Of a DNA stretch of 64,000 bases, positions 1 through 10,038 are shown piece after piece. Position 1 is the stretch's first letter. Every line of letters starts with the position of its first letter. The DNA is from CS4-C045 sp963844115 (GTDB taxonomy: Bacteria > Planctomycetota > Planctomycetia > Pirellulales > UBA7805). The notes beneath the pieces were generated by a model. The model was not told the origin of the DNA. It searched no databases and saw only the letters and a program-made list of their open reading frames with translations. The stretch lies in NCBI GenBank assembly GCA_963844115.1, contig CAWJNN010000019.1, positions 186,001 through 250,000 on the forward strand, in the 5' to 3' direction. Position numbers and translations under genes: made by a program.

Positions 1-1
1 C

Positions 2-2080
2 AAGAAGCTGCACGGCCAGTTTGAGGGGCTTACGGACCAGGTTGTTGTTACGCGATCACCCGCAAAGATCACCGTACCCGCTTTCTATAGCATTCAGGCC
101 ATCGGACGTTTTTTGCAGCCCGATGGTGCGGGTCACTCTGTTCAGCTGGATCTCCTATGTGCCGACGAGCCGCTGAAGGAAGTCCGCGCGATGAAGGCGA
201 AGCTATTGAAGCCGGGCGAAGTCGGACCTCGCAGTTACTTTCGAGTGAACTTTGCGTCGGAGGAGGGTAACCTGGTGTTGTGGATCGATCAGGAGACCTG
301 GTTACTGTTTCGTATCGACTTCCCGACGGAAGGCCTCAAGGACGAACTACCTCCGAACACCGAGATGGAGATGACGGCCGAATTCCGCCGGGCAGAAATC
401 GACGCACCGATCGAGGACTCGGTTTTCACGTGGAAGGGTTCCAAGGACGAGGTCCCGGTTCGGTATCTGGTATCACCACCCAACCCCCAGTTCGCTCCCC
501 ACCCGCAGCTTGGTCGCACCCTCTCTGATTTGACGCTGATGACCCCGGATGGAACGAAACAAGATCTCAAAGACCTTGAGGGCAAGGTAACCGTCATCGA
601 TTTCTGGGCGACCTGGTGCGGGTACTGCATCCAAGGCATGCCGAAGTTCGACAAGGCAAGCAAGTCGTTCGCCGAGAATGAAGATGTCCGATTCATCGCC
701 ATCTCGCTGGATAACTCAAATGTTAGCGACGACCAGGTAGCTGCGCGGCTCAAGCAGGCCGGCAGCGACGTTCCGTGGGCACGCGTCACGGCCGCGGACC
801 CCTTGCAGAAAACCTTGGACGCCTGCCAGCTGGATGGAATTCCGGCCTACGTCGTGTTGGGAAAGGATGGCCTGGTTCAATTCCTGCATCAGGGAGCGGA
901 CTTGAAGGCCGACGAAAAACTGCCCGAAATCGTCAATAGCCTGCTGAACGATGGCAATCCCGCGGCCGAGGCACGTCGATTGTGGGAGCAGTTACAGAAG
1001 GACTACGCGCAGGAGATCCAACTGGCCCGCGCCGACGGCACCAACGGAGACTATGAAATCCACCGCTCGGAAATCGCCGAACGCCAGGAGCCAACGAAGT
1101 TCCAACTCGATCGGTTGTGGAAGAACGCCGACCTGAAAACTCCTGGAAACCTGTTGCCAATCGCCAACGCAGACGGCGATTTGCGAATTCTGGCGGTTGC
1201 TGGCGCTGATCGAATCGTCGAACTGGATGCCAAAGGAGCGGTAACCGCGAACCACGATCAGCTAGTGCCCCAGAACGCTGCGATTTCATTTCTGCGGCTG
1301 GCGAGCGGCAAGGACGGGCAGAAGTATTTCGTCGCGGGCAGTGCCGGCCTACCCAGGTTCTTCGTTTTCGATGACCAATGGAAACAGAAGCTGGAGTACC
1401 CCGAGGCGGATACCGCACAAGTGTTTGATGTGATGCCCGTCGATCTTGATGCGGATGGATCGTCCGAATTGTGTGTCGGCTATTTCAACGATGCCGGACT
1501 GCATGCCGTCAACTTGGAAGGTCGCCGCTTGTGGCGCAATCGTTCGGTACATAACGTAGGCAGCCTGGCACTCGTTGGAACCGACAAAGCCGGCAAGCCA
1601 ACCTTGCTATGTGCACACTCGTTCGGGGCGCTCTCGCTGATCGATGGCGACGGCGAGACCCTATCGTCGATCACGGTCGCCAATCGCGCGGTGACCAACG
1701 TGGCCGTGCGGGATCTGGATGACAACGATCCACGCGAGATCGCGGCGTTGTCGATCGATGAATCGGGTCGGCGTTCACTGATTGGAATCTCGTTGGAAGG
1801 CGAAATCCTCTGGCAGTATTTGCTACCGTTCGGCGAGCACCAAAACCCGGTCGAAATGCTGACGTCCGGCCGACTAATTGCCGACTCGCCTGGATACTGG
1901 CTGGTCGCGACGGCGGACGGAACCGTGCACATCATCTCTGCCGATGGCCAGGAAACGGATCACTTCAGCACGGGTGAAACGCTTTCCGGCGTCGCCGTCG
2001 CACGCGACGGCGACCAGATCCTGCTGCTGATCTCTAGCGACCAAGGCGTTACCGCCTACACCGTCTCGAAGACGAACTAG
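2..2080 (+). CDS. Exported thioredoxin-domain (TlpA-like) protein with C-terminal beta-propeller, 5' end cut by window
   Basis: The frame is open from base 2, so the true start lies upstream of the window; the TTG at 113 is not a credible start. The first ~130 visible residues resemble the LolA/DUF2092-type lipoprotein-carrier fold (inference). A thioredoxin domain follows, with the redox motif WATWCGYC at about base 605-628, as in TlpA/ResA-type thiol-disulfide oxidoreductases. The last ~300 residues contain FG-GAP/VCBS-like repeats with Asp-rich loops (for example DLDADGSSE and DLDDNDPRE), pointing to a calcium-binding propeller. The three modules together suggest an extracytoplasmic redox protein, but substrate and partner are not visible. 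The gene ends 157 nt before the chosen pgk start. Confidence 0.75.
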   Translation, partial: KKLHGQFEGLTDQVVVTRSPAKITVPAFYSIQAIGRFLQPDGAGHSVQLDLLCADEPLKEVRAMKAKLLKPGEVGPRSYFRVNFASEEGNLVLWIDQETWLLFRIDFPTEGLKDELPPNTEMEMTAEFRRAEIDAPIEDSVFTWKGSKDEVPVRYLVSPPNPQFAPHPQLGRTLSDLTLMTPDGTKQDLKDLEGKVTVIDFWATWCGYCIQGMPKFDKASKSFAENEDVRFIAISLDNSNVSDDQVAARLKQAGSDVPWARVTAADPLQKTLDACQLDGIPAYVVLGKDGLVQFLHQGADLKADEKLPEIVNSLLNDGNPAAEARRLWEQLQKDYAQEIQLARADGTNGDYEIHRSEIAERQEPTKFQLDRLWKNADLKTPGNLLPIANADGDLRILAVAGADRIVELDAKGAVTANHDQLVPQNAAISFLRLASGKDGQKYFVAGSAGLPRFFVFDDQWKQKLEYPEADTAQVFDVMPVDLDADGSSELCVGYFNDAGLHAVNLEGRRLWRNRSVHNVGSLALVGTDKAGKPTLLCAHSFGALSLIDGDGETLSSITVANRAVTNVAVRDLDDNDPREIAALSIDESGRRSLIGISLEGEILWQYLLPFGEHQNPVEMLTSGRLIADSPGYWLVATADGTVHIISADGQETDHFSTGETLSGVAVARDGDQILLLISSDQGVTAYTVSKTN

Positions 2081-2237
2081 ACTGGCGATCGCGGCGTTGC
2101 GGTACTGGATTTACCTTCTTGTCTGCGCAATCCCGTTGCCGTGCCTTCGATTCTCGGCCGCAGCACCTCCCGAAACAATTCAAACCCTGGTACAACTTGC
2201 CTGTAGTTCAATCATTCGAGTAAGGAGTCGGAAACCC

Positions 2238-3428
<1,191 letters not shown>

Positions 3429-3481
3429 AATCGCCGGTTGAATAAAGGATCTCGGATTCGCGTAGTTCGTCGAACCCACCC

Positions 3482-3552
3482 GTACGATGGCCCTCCGAGG
3501 CCAGGGCAAGTTTCCGTGGATGGAAAACGACGGCCTCGGAGGTCCATCGTAC
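3482..3552. terminator. Long inverted repeat between convergent pgk and Hpt genes
   Basis: Arms at 3482-3502 and 3532-3552 are complementary over 21 nt with one mismatch and a 29-nt loop. The structure lies 53 nt past the pgk stop and 70 nt before the Hpt stop, so it could end transcription from both sides. There is no T-tract. It may instead be a copy of a dispersed palindrome. Confidence 0.5.
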
Positions 3553-3622
3553 CAGACCTTCAACAAGTAAGTCTCGACGGATCGGTTGAGCGACTCGCGA
3601 TCGCCGCGTGCTACACCGTAAT

Positions 3623-3946
3623 TCACGGCGTCCCGGAGCGCGCGTTTCCAAAGGATATGGCCAGCTCCTCCGCCGCGGTACGGACCACATCCAGCGGTTC
3701 GCCACCGCGCACGGCAGTCTCCACTCCGAATGCCACCGTCGACAGCTGATCAAACCCGTAACTGCCGCAGGCCCCTTTCATTTGATGAGCGAAACTGCCC
3801 AGCTGCTCCCAGTCGGCGGATGTGACCAGGGCGGCCAGGTGATCGATCCGAGCGGGCATTTCGTCAACAAATACCTGGACAAGATCGACCATGTCCGGAT
3901 CGCCGCCGAAATTAGAATAGATTGGTGCGATTTCCCCGATCGACAT
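3623..3946 (-). CDS. Stand-alone histidine phosphotransfer (Hpt) domain protein
   Basis: A small four-helix phosphotransfer protein for multistep phosphorelays. The Hpt signature FAHQMKGACGSYG supplies the phosphorylatable His, followed by the usual K-G-A residues. The ATG at 3946 is chosen because AGGTG precedes it by 4 nt; an in-frame TTG at 3961 is the alternative. About 107 residues is normal for a single Hpt domain. No hybrid kinase or receiver partner is adjacent. The gene is divergent from the DUF1598-like gene. Confidence 0.85.
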   Translation of the reverse strand: MSIGEIAPIYSNFGGDPDMVDLVQVFVDEMPARIDHLAALVTSADWEQLGSFAHQMKGACGSYGFDQLSTVAFGVETAVRGGEPLDVVRTAAEELAISFGNARSGTP

Positions 3947-4266
3947 GAAACACCTATACAATCACCTCTGAGACACCAATTCGCTCAAAATCTGCCGAAG
4001 CCTTACTAAAACCTAGCTTATTCGCGGCGAATCGGCCCAACTGGCAGCCACTCTTCCGGGGGGTATCTCCCGTTCTCCTGCCATAATTTTCCCCGCCAGA
4101 GGGCATAAATGCCTGGACCGGGGAATATATCGCGTGCCGTCTGAGGAATAGAACGGGGACCAGCACGGACGTGCTGTGCGCATAATAGGTGCTGCACGGT
4201 GGACGTCCCTATCGGCGGTCCCAGGGAAGTCTGACAGAGAAGTTGCGAGCCGCGTTGTCTCCGACG
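3947..4266. other. Divergent intergenic region
   Basis: About 320 nt separating the Hpt gene (minus) from the DUF1598-like gene (plus). It must hold both promoters. No convincing -35/-10 pair, RNA gene or repeat is visible by eye. Confidence 0.4.
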
Positions 4267-6060
4267 ATGATGGAAACCATGAAATCACAACCTACGACTC
4301 ACGATCTGGCGTGCCGGGCTGTTCTGGTCCTGGTGTTTATTCTTTCCTTGCTCGCAGCCACCGGTGTCCAGGCGGCCGATGACGTGGCCGAACGTGTGCA
4401 GGCGCATCTTTCCGCTGGCGAATATTCGTCTGCGTTGCGCCTGGCCGACACAGCGCCGGCCGAGCAGCGTGATGCGCTGTTGCAGCGAATTGCGGAATCA
4501 CAGAATTCCAACGGAGCGCGTCAGGCGGCGGATCAGACGTTGAACCGCATCGGCGACGATCGTATCCGTGCCGGCACGCTGGACAATCTGCTGACCCAGC
4601 GCTTTGGCGGCGCACCGCCCGTGTTAGCGCAGATCGGCGGCGGCGGCGGCGTGGGTGGTGGACAAGGCGGTGCGGGCACTGACTTCGAGCAGATCATCGA
4701 GCTGATAACAACGACGATTTTACCGGAGTCCTGGGAAGAAACCGGTGGGACGGGGACGATCGCAGAATTCGAGGGCGGCGTCGTCGTGGATACGACGGGC
4801 GTCTTGCAGCGAATTTCGGTCGAAGATACCGGCCAGCCACTGGCCGACTTACGCGCGAGGGCAATGCGAGCGGGAACGCAGCAAGACGTACGCTTGCCTT
4901 CGAATCTTCGTAAGATCTCACTACCTCGACTGGAAAAAGCCGTTCAGATGCGGGCCGCGCAGGGGCACGGCCCGGACCCGTCGATGCAACGACTGGCAGG
5001 GCTGACCCGTGTTGAGTACGTGCTGGTTTATCCGGAGACCGGCGACCTGGTCATCGCAGGTCCGGCTGGCGACTGGCACCGCGATCAGGAGGGCCGATTT
5101 GTTAATACGGATTCCGGGCGGCCTGTCATGCACTTGGACGACCTGGTGGTCGTGCTCCGCCAGATTGGCGCCAGATCAGGCAATCGGTTTGGCTGCTCGA
5201 TAACTCCGCGGCAGGATTCGCTGGCTCGCGTCAACGCCTTCCTCGCGAAATCGGCCGGCACGCCTCTCAAACCCGGGCATCGCGCACGCGAACGATGGTT
5301 GGACAGTCTGCGCGAGGCGGTCGGGAAACAAGACATTGAGGTCTACGGGATTGATCCCAGCACCCGCGCTGCCCGCATCCTGGTCGAAGCAGACTACCAC
5401 ATGAAGCTGGTCGGTATCGGCTTGGAAAAAGGTGTGGACGGGGTTACCAGCTATCTGGATTCGATCAAGCTGAAACCGGGACAGGCTCCTCCACCGATGG
5501 AAGTGCTGCGATGGTGGTTCACCTTGGACTATGCCTCGCTTGAAACGACGGCGGACAAGAACGCGTTTCATCTTCGAGGTCAAGGTGTCAAAGTGCTTAG
5601 CGAAAACGAATTGCTAACCCAGATGGGCAAACGGGTTCATACCGGCCAATCCGACGAACTGAATCAGCGGTTCGCGACCAGTTTTACAAAACACTTCAAG
5701 GATTTAGCGGTGAAGTATCCGGTGTACGCCGAGCTTCAGAATATCTTTGATCTGGCGATGGTCGCCGAAGTTTTTCGACAGTATCAATTGGCTTCCAACG
5801 TGGGCTGGCACATCGCAACATTTTCTGATCCCACTCGGTTTGCTGTTGCCTCTGGCCGGGCGCCAAGGGAAGTCGATACGGTGATCAATCACCGCATGGT
5901 CGGAAGAGGCCAGATTATCGCTGGCGTCAGTGGCGGCGTGCGGGTCGATCCCAGTCGTCTCGTCACCAAGGATCGCGTCGAAACGAAAGACAGCGGTCCG
6001 ATCGTTGCGAATTACGCAGGCAGTCAGCCGGCCGATTCCACACGCTGGTGGTGGGACTAG
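4267..6060 (+). CDS. Exported planctomycete protein, DUF1598-like
   Basis: A protein of about 597 residues. The frame is open from 4189, but the ATGs at 4267 and 4279 sit just before a signal peptide (hydrophobic run VLVLVFILSLLAA, cleavage near VQAA). A helical region with an Ala/Gln-rich segment follows, then a glycine-rich linker around residue 125 and the motif FEQIIELITTTILPESW. That motif recurs in planctomycete secreted proteins of the DUF1598 type. No catalytic motif was recognised. The role is unknown. It is convergent with the alpha/beta hydrolase, with a minisatellite starting 5 nt past its stop. Confidence 0.6.
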   Translation: MMETMKSQPTTHDLACRAVLVLVFILSLLAATGVQAADDVAERVQAHLSAGEYSSALRLADTAPAEQRDALLQRIAESQNSNGARQAADQTLNRIGDDRIRAGTLDNLLTQRFGGAPPVLAQIGGGGGVGGGQGGAGTDFEQIIELITTTILPESWEETGGTGTIAEFEGGVVVDTTGVLQRISVEDTGQPLADLRARAMRAGTQQDVRLPSNLRKISLPRLEKAVQMRAAQGHGPDPSMQRLAGLTRVEYVLVYPETGDLVIAGPAGDWHRDQEGRFVNTDSGRPVMHLDDLVVVLRQIGARSGNRFGCSITPRQDSLARVNAFLAKSAGTPLKPGHRARERWLDSLREAVGKQDIEVYGIDPSTRAARILVEADYHMKLVGIGLEKGVDGVTSYLDSIKLKPGQAPPPMEVLRWWFTLDYASLETTADKNAFHLRGQGVKVLSENELLTQMGKRVHTGQSDELNQRFATSFTKHFKDLAVKYPVYAELQNIFDLAMVAEVFRQYQLASNVGWHIATFSDPTRFAVASGRAPREVDTVINHRMVGRGQIIAGVSGGVRVDPSRLVTKDRVETKDSGPIVANYAGSQPADSTRWWWD

Positions 6061-6065
6061 ACGCG

Positions 6066-6191
6066 CTGTACCGGACGCTCTGTACCGGACGCTCTGTACT
6101 GGATGCTCTGTACTGGACGCTCTGTACTGGACGCTCTGTACCGGACGCTCTGTACCGGACGCTCTGTACTGGATGCTCTGTACTGGACGCT
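6066..6191. repeat. 14-bp minisatellite, nine copies, with 70-bp higher-order period
   Basis: Nine head-to-tail copies of a 14-nt unit, CTGTACCGGACGCT and variants; a tenth, degraded copy begins at 6192. With A=CCGGACG, B=TGGATG and C=TGGACG cores, the order is A A B C C A A B C. Blocks of five units (70 bp) have therefore been duplicated. The repeat fills the gap between two convergent genes. Confidence 0.9.
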
Positions 6192-6231
6192 CTGCAGCGG
6201 AACCGTGCGCGAGGAACGTCTTGCTGCCGAA

Positions 6232-7283
6232 TCAGGAGGCGGCGCCGCGGAAAGTCGGCGTATCCTGGGCGGTGGGTGTGACGGGCAGCGGATCGATTGG
6301 CCGCGGATCGATTGGTAGTGTCGCCGGCGCCCACGCCTCATTTCCGCTGTTCTTTACCAGAAAGCGGACCATGCGATCTTCATATTTCTCCCGCGCCCGA
6401 TGAATCGACTCGTTGTGGTTTGCCTTCTGCACAACCCACAGTTTGCATTGCTTGCCGATACGGCGTTTCAAGGTCCGAGCCATCTCGACGGGCACGTACT
6501 GATCGCGGCCGCCTTGAATCAAGAATACCGGCAGCTTGACGTTATCAACGACATCTAACAGGTCGCTGACGTCGACGCCCAATTCCCGCGCAACACGAGC
6601 CTGGATAAATCTGGCGTAGCCAATGTAAAGAAACCACGGCATCTTCCGAACGACTGCCGACAACAACGGGACAAAGATGCCAACGTACCGTCGGAAGTAA
6701 TAGGCGGTAACCCAATCAACCGAAAACGCGCTGTCCGCGACGACCGACCACACGCGGCCATCCACCGTCGCTACATGTAACGCGGCCGCACCGCCTTTGC
6801 TCATTCCCATCAGAGCGACGCCGTTAGGATCCGCGTCCGGACGAGACGTCACATAGTCGATGGCCGCCGTCAGATCGGCGAGTTCGTGACGAGCGAGATT
6901 GGGTCTCGGATTGTAGTTCTCGGTTCGATCGCTGGTGCCGTGATTGCGGAAGTCGAACGTAAAGACATCGAATCCTCCTCGCCGCAACGCGTCCAGGTGG
7001 TCGCTTACGGCCCAGCGACTAGCAAACAATGGATGGCAAAAGACCAGGACGCCCAGCCGTTGAGGACGTTTGCAGGCAATGTACGTTCCCCGTAGCGTTA
7101 CGCCGTCGGTGGTCTCGAATTCACAGGATTCACCGTCGGCGCGCTGGCGCACTTTGGCGCGGGGGGAAGCGGCGCGACGCGTTTCGCTCCCTGGGTCGCT
7201 GCCGGGTAATACCGGATCCACACATAGACCACGATACCCATGACGGCAGCCAAGGGGGCCAGAAGTACGAAGAACCACATCAT
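6232..7283 (-). CDS. Membrane-anchored alpha/beta hydrolase (frame break near 7161-7166)
   Basis: The catalytic body contains the nucleophile elbow GMSKGG, an oxyanion-region motif VFCHPLFASRW and a C-terminal His in KANHNES, so it is a serine hydrolase of the alpha/beta fold. The natural N-terminus lies in another frame. ATG ATG at 7283/7280 opens MMWFFVLLAPLAAVMG, a signal anchor, followed by a Pro-rich linker. The two frames join at a run of six G (six C on the coding strand) at 7161-7166. Joining there gives one continuous protein of about 350 residues. The C-terminus carries a short PIDPRPIDP repeat. The break may be a homopolymer sequencing error or a true mutation. Confidence 0.7.
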
Positions 7284-7649
7284 GCGCCCATTAACCTTCC
7301 CTGAAGGAGCATTCCCGTGTTCAGCTTCCTGGGCAGCGTTTGCCGCCCGACCCCCTGTGATCCTGGTTCTGCTACCAGGAAATTCTGACGCCGGCGTTCG
7401 CCAGCGCTCGTTGACACTATGGTATTTAGAGTTTAGCTGGTCTTCTGCCAAGAGCGGAAGGCCGCTCAATGTGCTTTTGAAGCCGCAATTTATTCTCCCA
7501 ACTGTAGCTATCAGCTTCCATCGAATTCGATCATTGCGTTGCCAGCGTCCTATCGAAGATCGTCGAAACGTCAGGATCGCGAAACGCGCGCTAATCTAGC
7601 CATTGAGCAAATAGCTGATCGGGACGGGAAGACCGCTGAATCACCGCAA
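7284..7649. other. Intergenic, no gene seen
   Basis: A 366-nt stretch between infA and the alpha/beta hydrolase, both on the minus strand. No convincing ORF, tRNA or strong hairpin was recognised. Confidence 0.4.
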
Positions 7650-7874
7650 TCAACGTTCGCGGTAAGTAATTCGTCCCTTGGTCAGATCGTACGGCGATAA
7701 TTCGACTCGGACTTTGTCACCCGGAACGATTCGGATGAAGTGCTTGCGCATGCGACCAGCGACATGGGCAATTACTTCATGCCCGCCATCTATTTGCACG
7801 CGAAAACGCGTGTTCGCAAGCGCCTGAGTCACGACGCCGTCGACTTCCAGTGCTTCTTCTTTTTGCTTCGCCAC
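7650..7874 (-). CDS. infA: Translation initiation factor IF-1
   Basis: A 74-residue S1/OB-fold protein that binds the ribosomal A site with IF-2 and IF-3 during initiation. Family sequence is clear across the length: MAKQKEEALEVDGVV at the start, then NTRFRVQIDGGHEV, and RIVPGDKVRVELSPYDLTKG near the end. IF-1 usually has 71-75 residues. It stands alone here, not in a ribosomal protein operon. An ATG start with complete ends indicates an intact gene. Confidence 0.97.
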   Translation of the reverse strand: MAKQKEEALEVDGVVTQALANTRFRVQIDGGHEVIAHVAGRMRKHFIRIVPGDKVRVELSPYDLTKGRITYRER

Positions 7875-7999
7875 ATTTTTCTCCTGGGTTCCTACGAACT
7901 ACCTTACACATAACGTATTACTATCGTACCAGTTACGTCCTGTAATTTCCAGCCCAATCAATGCCCCTTATGTAGCTTAACATTTAATTCCCATGGACG

Positions 8000-9184
8000 T
8001 CACTTGGACTTGAAGGACAACGCATCATCCAATGCCCTGATTACCTCCGCGGCAGTCTCGATGCCGATGGAAAGACGAATCGTCCCATCGGCAATTCCAA
8101 GTTCACGTCGCTGGTCCGGCGTCAATCCACGATGGCTTGTTGACTGAGGATGACTCAACGTCGTCACTAGTTCGCCCAACGACGGGCAGAACGGAATCGT
8201 TTCGTTTATGGTTCGAATAAAGTCTTCGGCGGCCCGTCGCCCACCCGGCATGGTGAACGTCACGATATTTCCAAACCGTCCATTGAATTGGCGCACGGCT
8301 ATTTCGTGGTCCGGGTGACTCTTGATCCCTGGATACTGCACGTCCACCACATCGCGGCGTTGGTTCAGCATGTCGGCAACGGCCATTGCGTTCTCGCTGG
8401 CGTGCGCGGCTCGTAAGCCAAGCGTGTTGATGCCTCTCGCGGCCAGCCAGCAATCGATCGGGCTGGCAAACAGGCCCCATGTCGTATGAACTTGCGGAAT
8501 TCGTTCCCATGCGTCGCTGCGACCGCAAAGAAGTCCCAGCATAACGTCGCTATGCCCGTTCATGATTTTGGTTAGGCTCTCCATCACCAGGTCGGCACCC
8601 CATTGCAGTGGCTGGCAGACTGCTGGTGAAGCGAACGTGTTGTCGACCAGCAGGCGGGCGTTGTGCTGATGCGCCAGATCGGACAGCAACTTGAGATCCG
8701 CCACCCGTAGCATGGGGTTGGCAATCGTTTCTACAACCAGCAGTCGCGTTTTGGCAGTAAATACTTTGGCGATTTTTTTGACGTCACCTGCATCGACCCA
8801 TGTGACCTCGATGCCCAGACGGCTGGCCTCCTCGCCAAACAAGACGAGACTTCGACCGTACAGCTGACGACTGGCAACGACATGATCGCCTTGTTCCAAC
8901 AGGGCCAACAGCGCCAGCGACAAGGCGGCCATCCCGGATCCTGTGACAATCGCCTGCTCGGCACCATGCAATTCCGCGCAGCGCTCGGCGAGCATCACGG
9001 CATTGGGATGTCCATCGCGGCTGTAGACGAAACCGGCCGTTTGGCCCACCAGCAGATCGGACGCCTGGTCGGGCGACTGGCACGCATAGACGGACGACGG
9101 GAAAATTGGGGCTGCCAAAGGTTTGGTAACGAGATCCGGAACTCGATCGGGCCTGGCGCAGATGTCATCTATATCTTTGGGCAT
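8000..9184 (-). CDS. Cys/Met metabolism PLP-dependent enzyme (cystathionine gamma-synthase/lyase or methionine gamma-lyase type)
   Basis: A fold-type I PLP enzyme of the trans-sulfuration family, ~394 residues from the ATG at 9184. A TTG at 9244 would add 20 residues with no family similarity. Visible motifs are YSRDGHPNAVMLAERCAEL (substrate/PLP region), GSGMAAL (PLP phosphate binding), LLVDNTFASP (Asp that contacts the pyridine nitrogen) and SLTKIMNGHSD, with the Schiff-base lysine. The C-terminal SLGELVTTLSHP replaces the more common SLGGVESL motif. The exact reaction cannot be set from sequence: gamma-synthase, gamma-lyase and O-acetylhomoserine sulfhydrylase all remain possible. Confidence 0.88.
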   Translation of the reverse strand: MPKDIDDICARPDRVPDLVTKPLAAPIFPSSVYACQSPDQASDLLVGQTAGFVYSRDGHPNAVMLAERCAELHGAEQAIVTGSGMAALSLALLALLEQGDHVVASRQLYGRSLVLFGEEASRLGIEVTWVDAGDVKKIAKVFTAKTRLLVVETIANPMLRVADLKLLSDLAHQHNARLLVDNTFASPAVCQPLQWGADLVMESLTKIMNGHSDVMLGLLCGRSDAWERIPQVHTTWGLFASPIDCWLAARGINTLGLRAAHASENAMAVADMLNQRRDVVDVQYPGIKSHPDHEIAVRQFNGRFGNIVTFTMPGGRRAAEDFIRTINETIPFCPSLGELVTTLSHPQSTSHRGLTPDQRRELGIADGTIRLSIGIETAAEVIRALDDALSFKSK

Positions 9185-9513
9185 GCCTTTTCCATTGTCT
9201 TCGCAGTTTATTTGCCTGTTGTTTATTGACCAGTTATTTACCAACTGGTCATCGGAGGCCGAAGCGGCTTCGTCGGATGCGTGTCGTCCCCGAAATACTA
9301 AATTGACTATTTGGTACTCGCAGCATCTAATGAGACCAGACGTACTGAGCCATCGGACGCACAGGACAGGGAAGAGTTTAACATGGCGGCGTACTCTGAT
9401 GGGATGCCATCAATCGCCACGCGTTGGCGATCGGCCACGCGGCGGGCCAATTATGCGCAAGCGCATCCGGGCGCTTTTCTGCAGCGACGAGTCGCTTCCG
9501 GATCAAACTGCTT

Positions 9514-9987
9514 ATGAACCACAACGTATTGGACCAAATCCGTGATCAGCTGAAGGCCGCGGGCGTTGCTTTCCGCGAGGTCCAGCATGAACCGACGCGG
9601 ACTTCGGAAGAATCGGCGGCGGCTCGCGGCGAGGCATTGCACGTCGGGGCCAAGGCTCTCTTGTTGCGTACCGACAATTCATTTCGGCTCTTTGTTCTGC
9701 CGGCCGATTGCAAACTGGACTCCTCTGCGATCCGTCGCGAACTGGGCGTGAAGAAAACTCGTTTTGCTACCATCGAGGAGCTTCACAAACTGGTGGGGCT
9801 GGTCCCAGGTGCCGTTCCCCCGTTCGGCGAACCGATTCTGCCGTTCGAGCTCTACGCCGATGAAACCGTCGGAGCCGAAACCGACAAGGTAGCGTTCAAC
9901 GCCGGATCGCTCACCAATTCCATCATCATGGCGGCGTCCGATTGGGCGTCGGTTGCCAGGCCGATTCGATTTCGATTTGTGAAGTAG
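9514..9987 (+). CDS. YbaK/ProX-type aminoacyl-tRNA deacylase
   Basis: A 157-residue protein from the ATG at 9514; the open frame back to 9424 has no family similarity. It resembles editing-domain proteins of the YbaK/EbsC/ProX superfamily, which hydrolyse mischarged tRNAs in trans. The conserved core is seen in ALLLRTDNSFRLFVLPADCK, the helix SSAIRRELGVKKTRFAT and the glycine/proline loop VPGAVPPFG. The terminal segment AFNAGSLTNSIIM also fits. Which tRNA is edited (Pro, Ala or Cys) cannot be decided. It stands alone between the PLP enzyme and recQ. Confidence 0.85.
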   Translation: MNHNVLDQIRDQLKAAGVAFREVQHEPTRTSEESAAARGEALHVGAKALLLRTDNSFRLFVLPADCKLDSSAIRRELGVKKTRFATIEELHKLVGLVPGAVPPFGEPILPFELYADETVGAETDKVAFNAGSLTNSIIMAASDWASVARPIRFRFVK

Positions 9988-10038
9988 GGTGACCGGGCGG
10001 TGCGAAAGAGCAGTTTCCGCTCGACGCCCGCGGCGGGA

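Noticed and set aside
6066..6191. Possible CRISPR array
   Set aside because: Units are 14 bp, directly adjacent and without spacers, so it is a minisatellite.
7161..7166. Programmed frameshifting at the six-base run in the alpha/beta hydrolase
   Set aside because: Many other genes in the window have similar one-base breaks without slippery sites, so an error or plain mutation is simpler.
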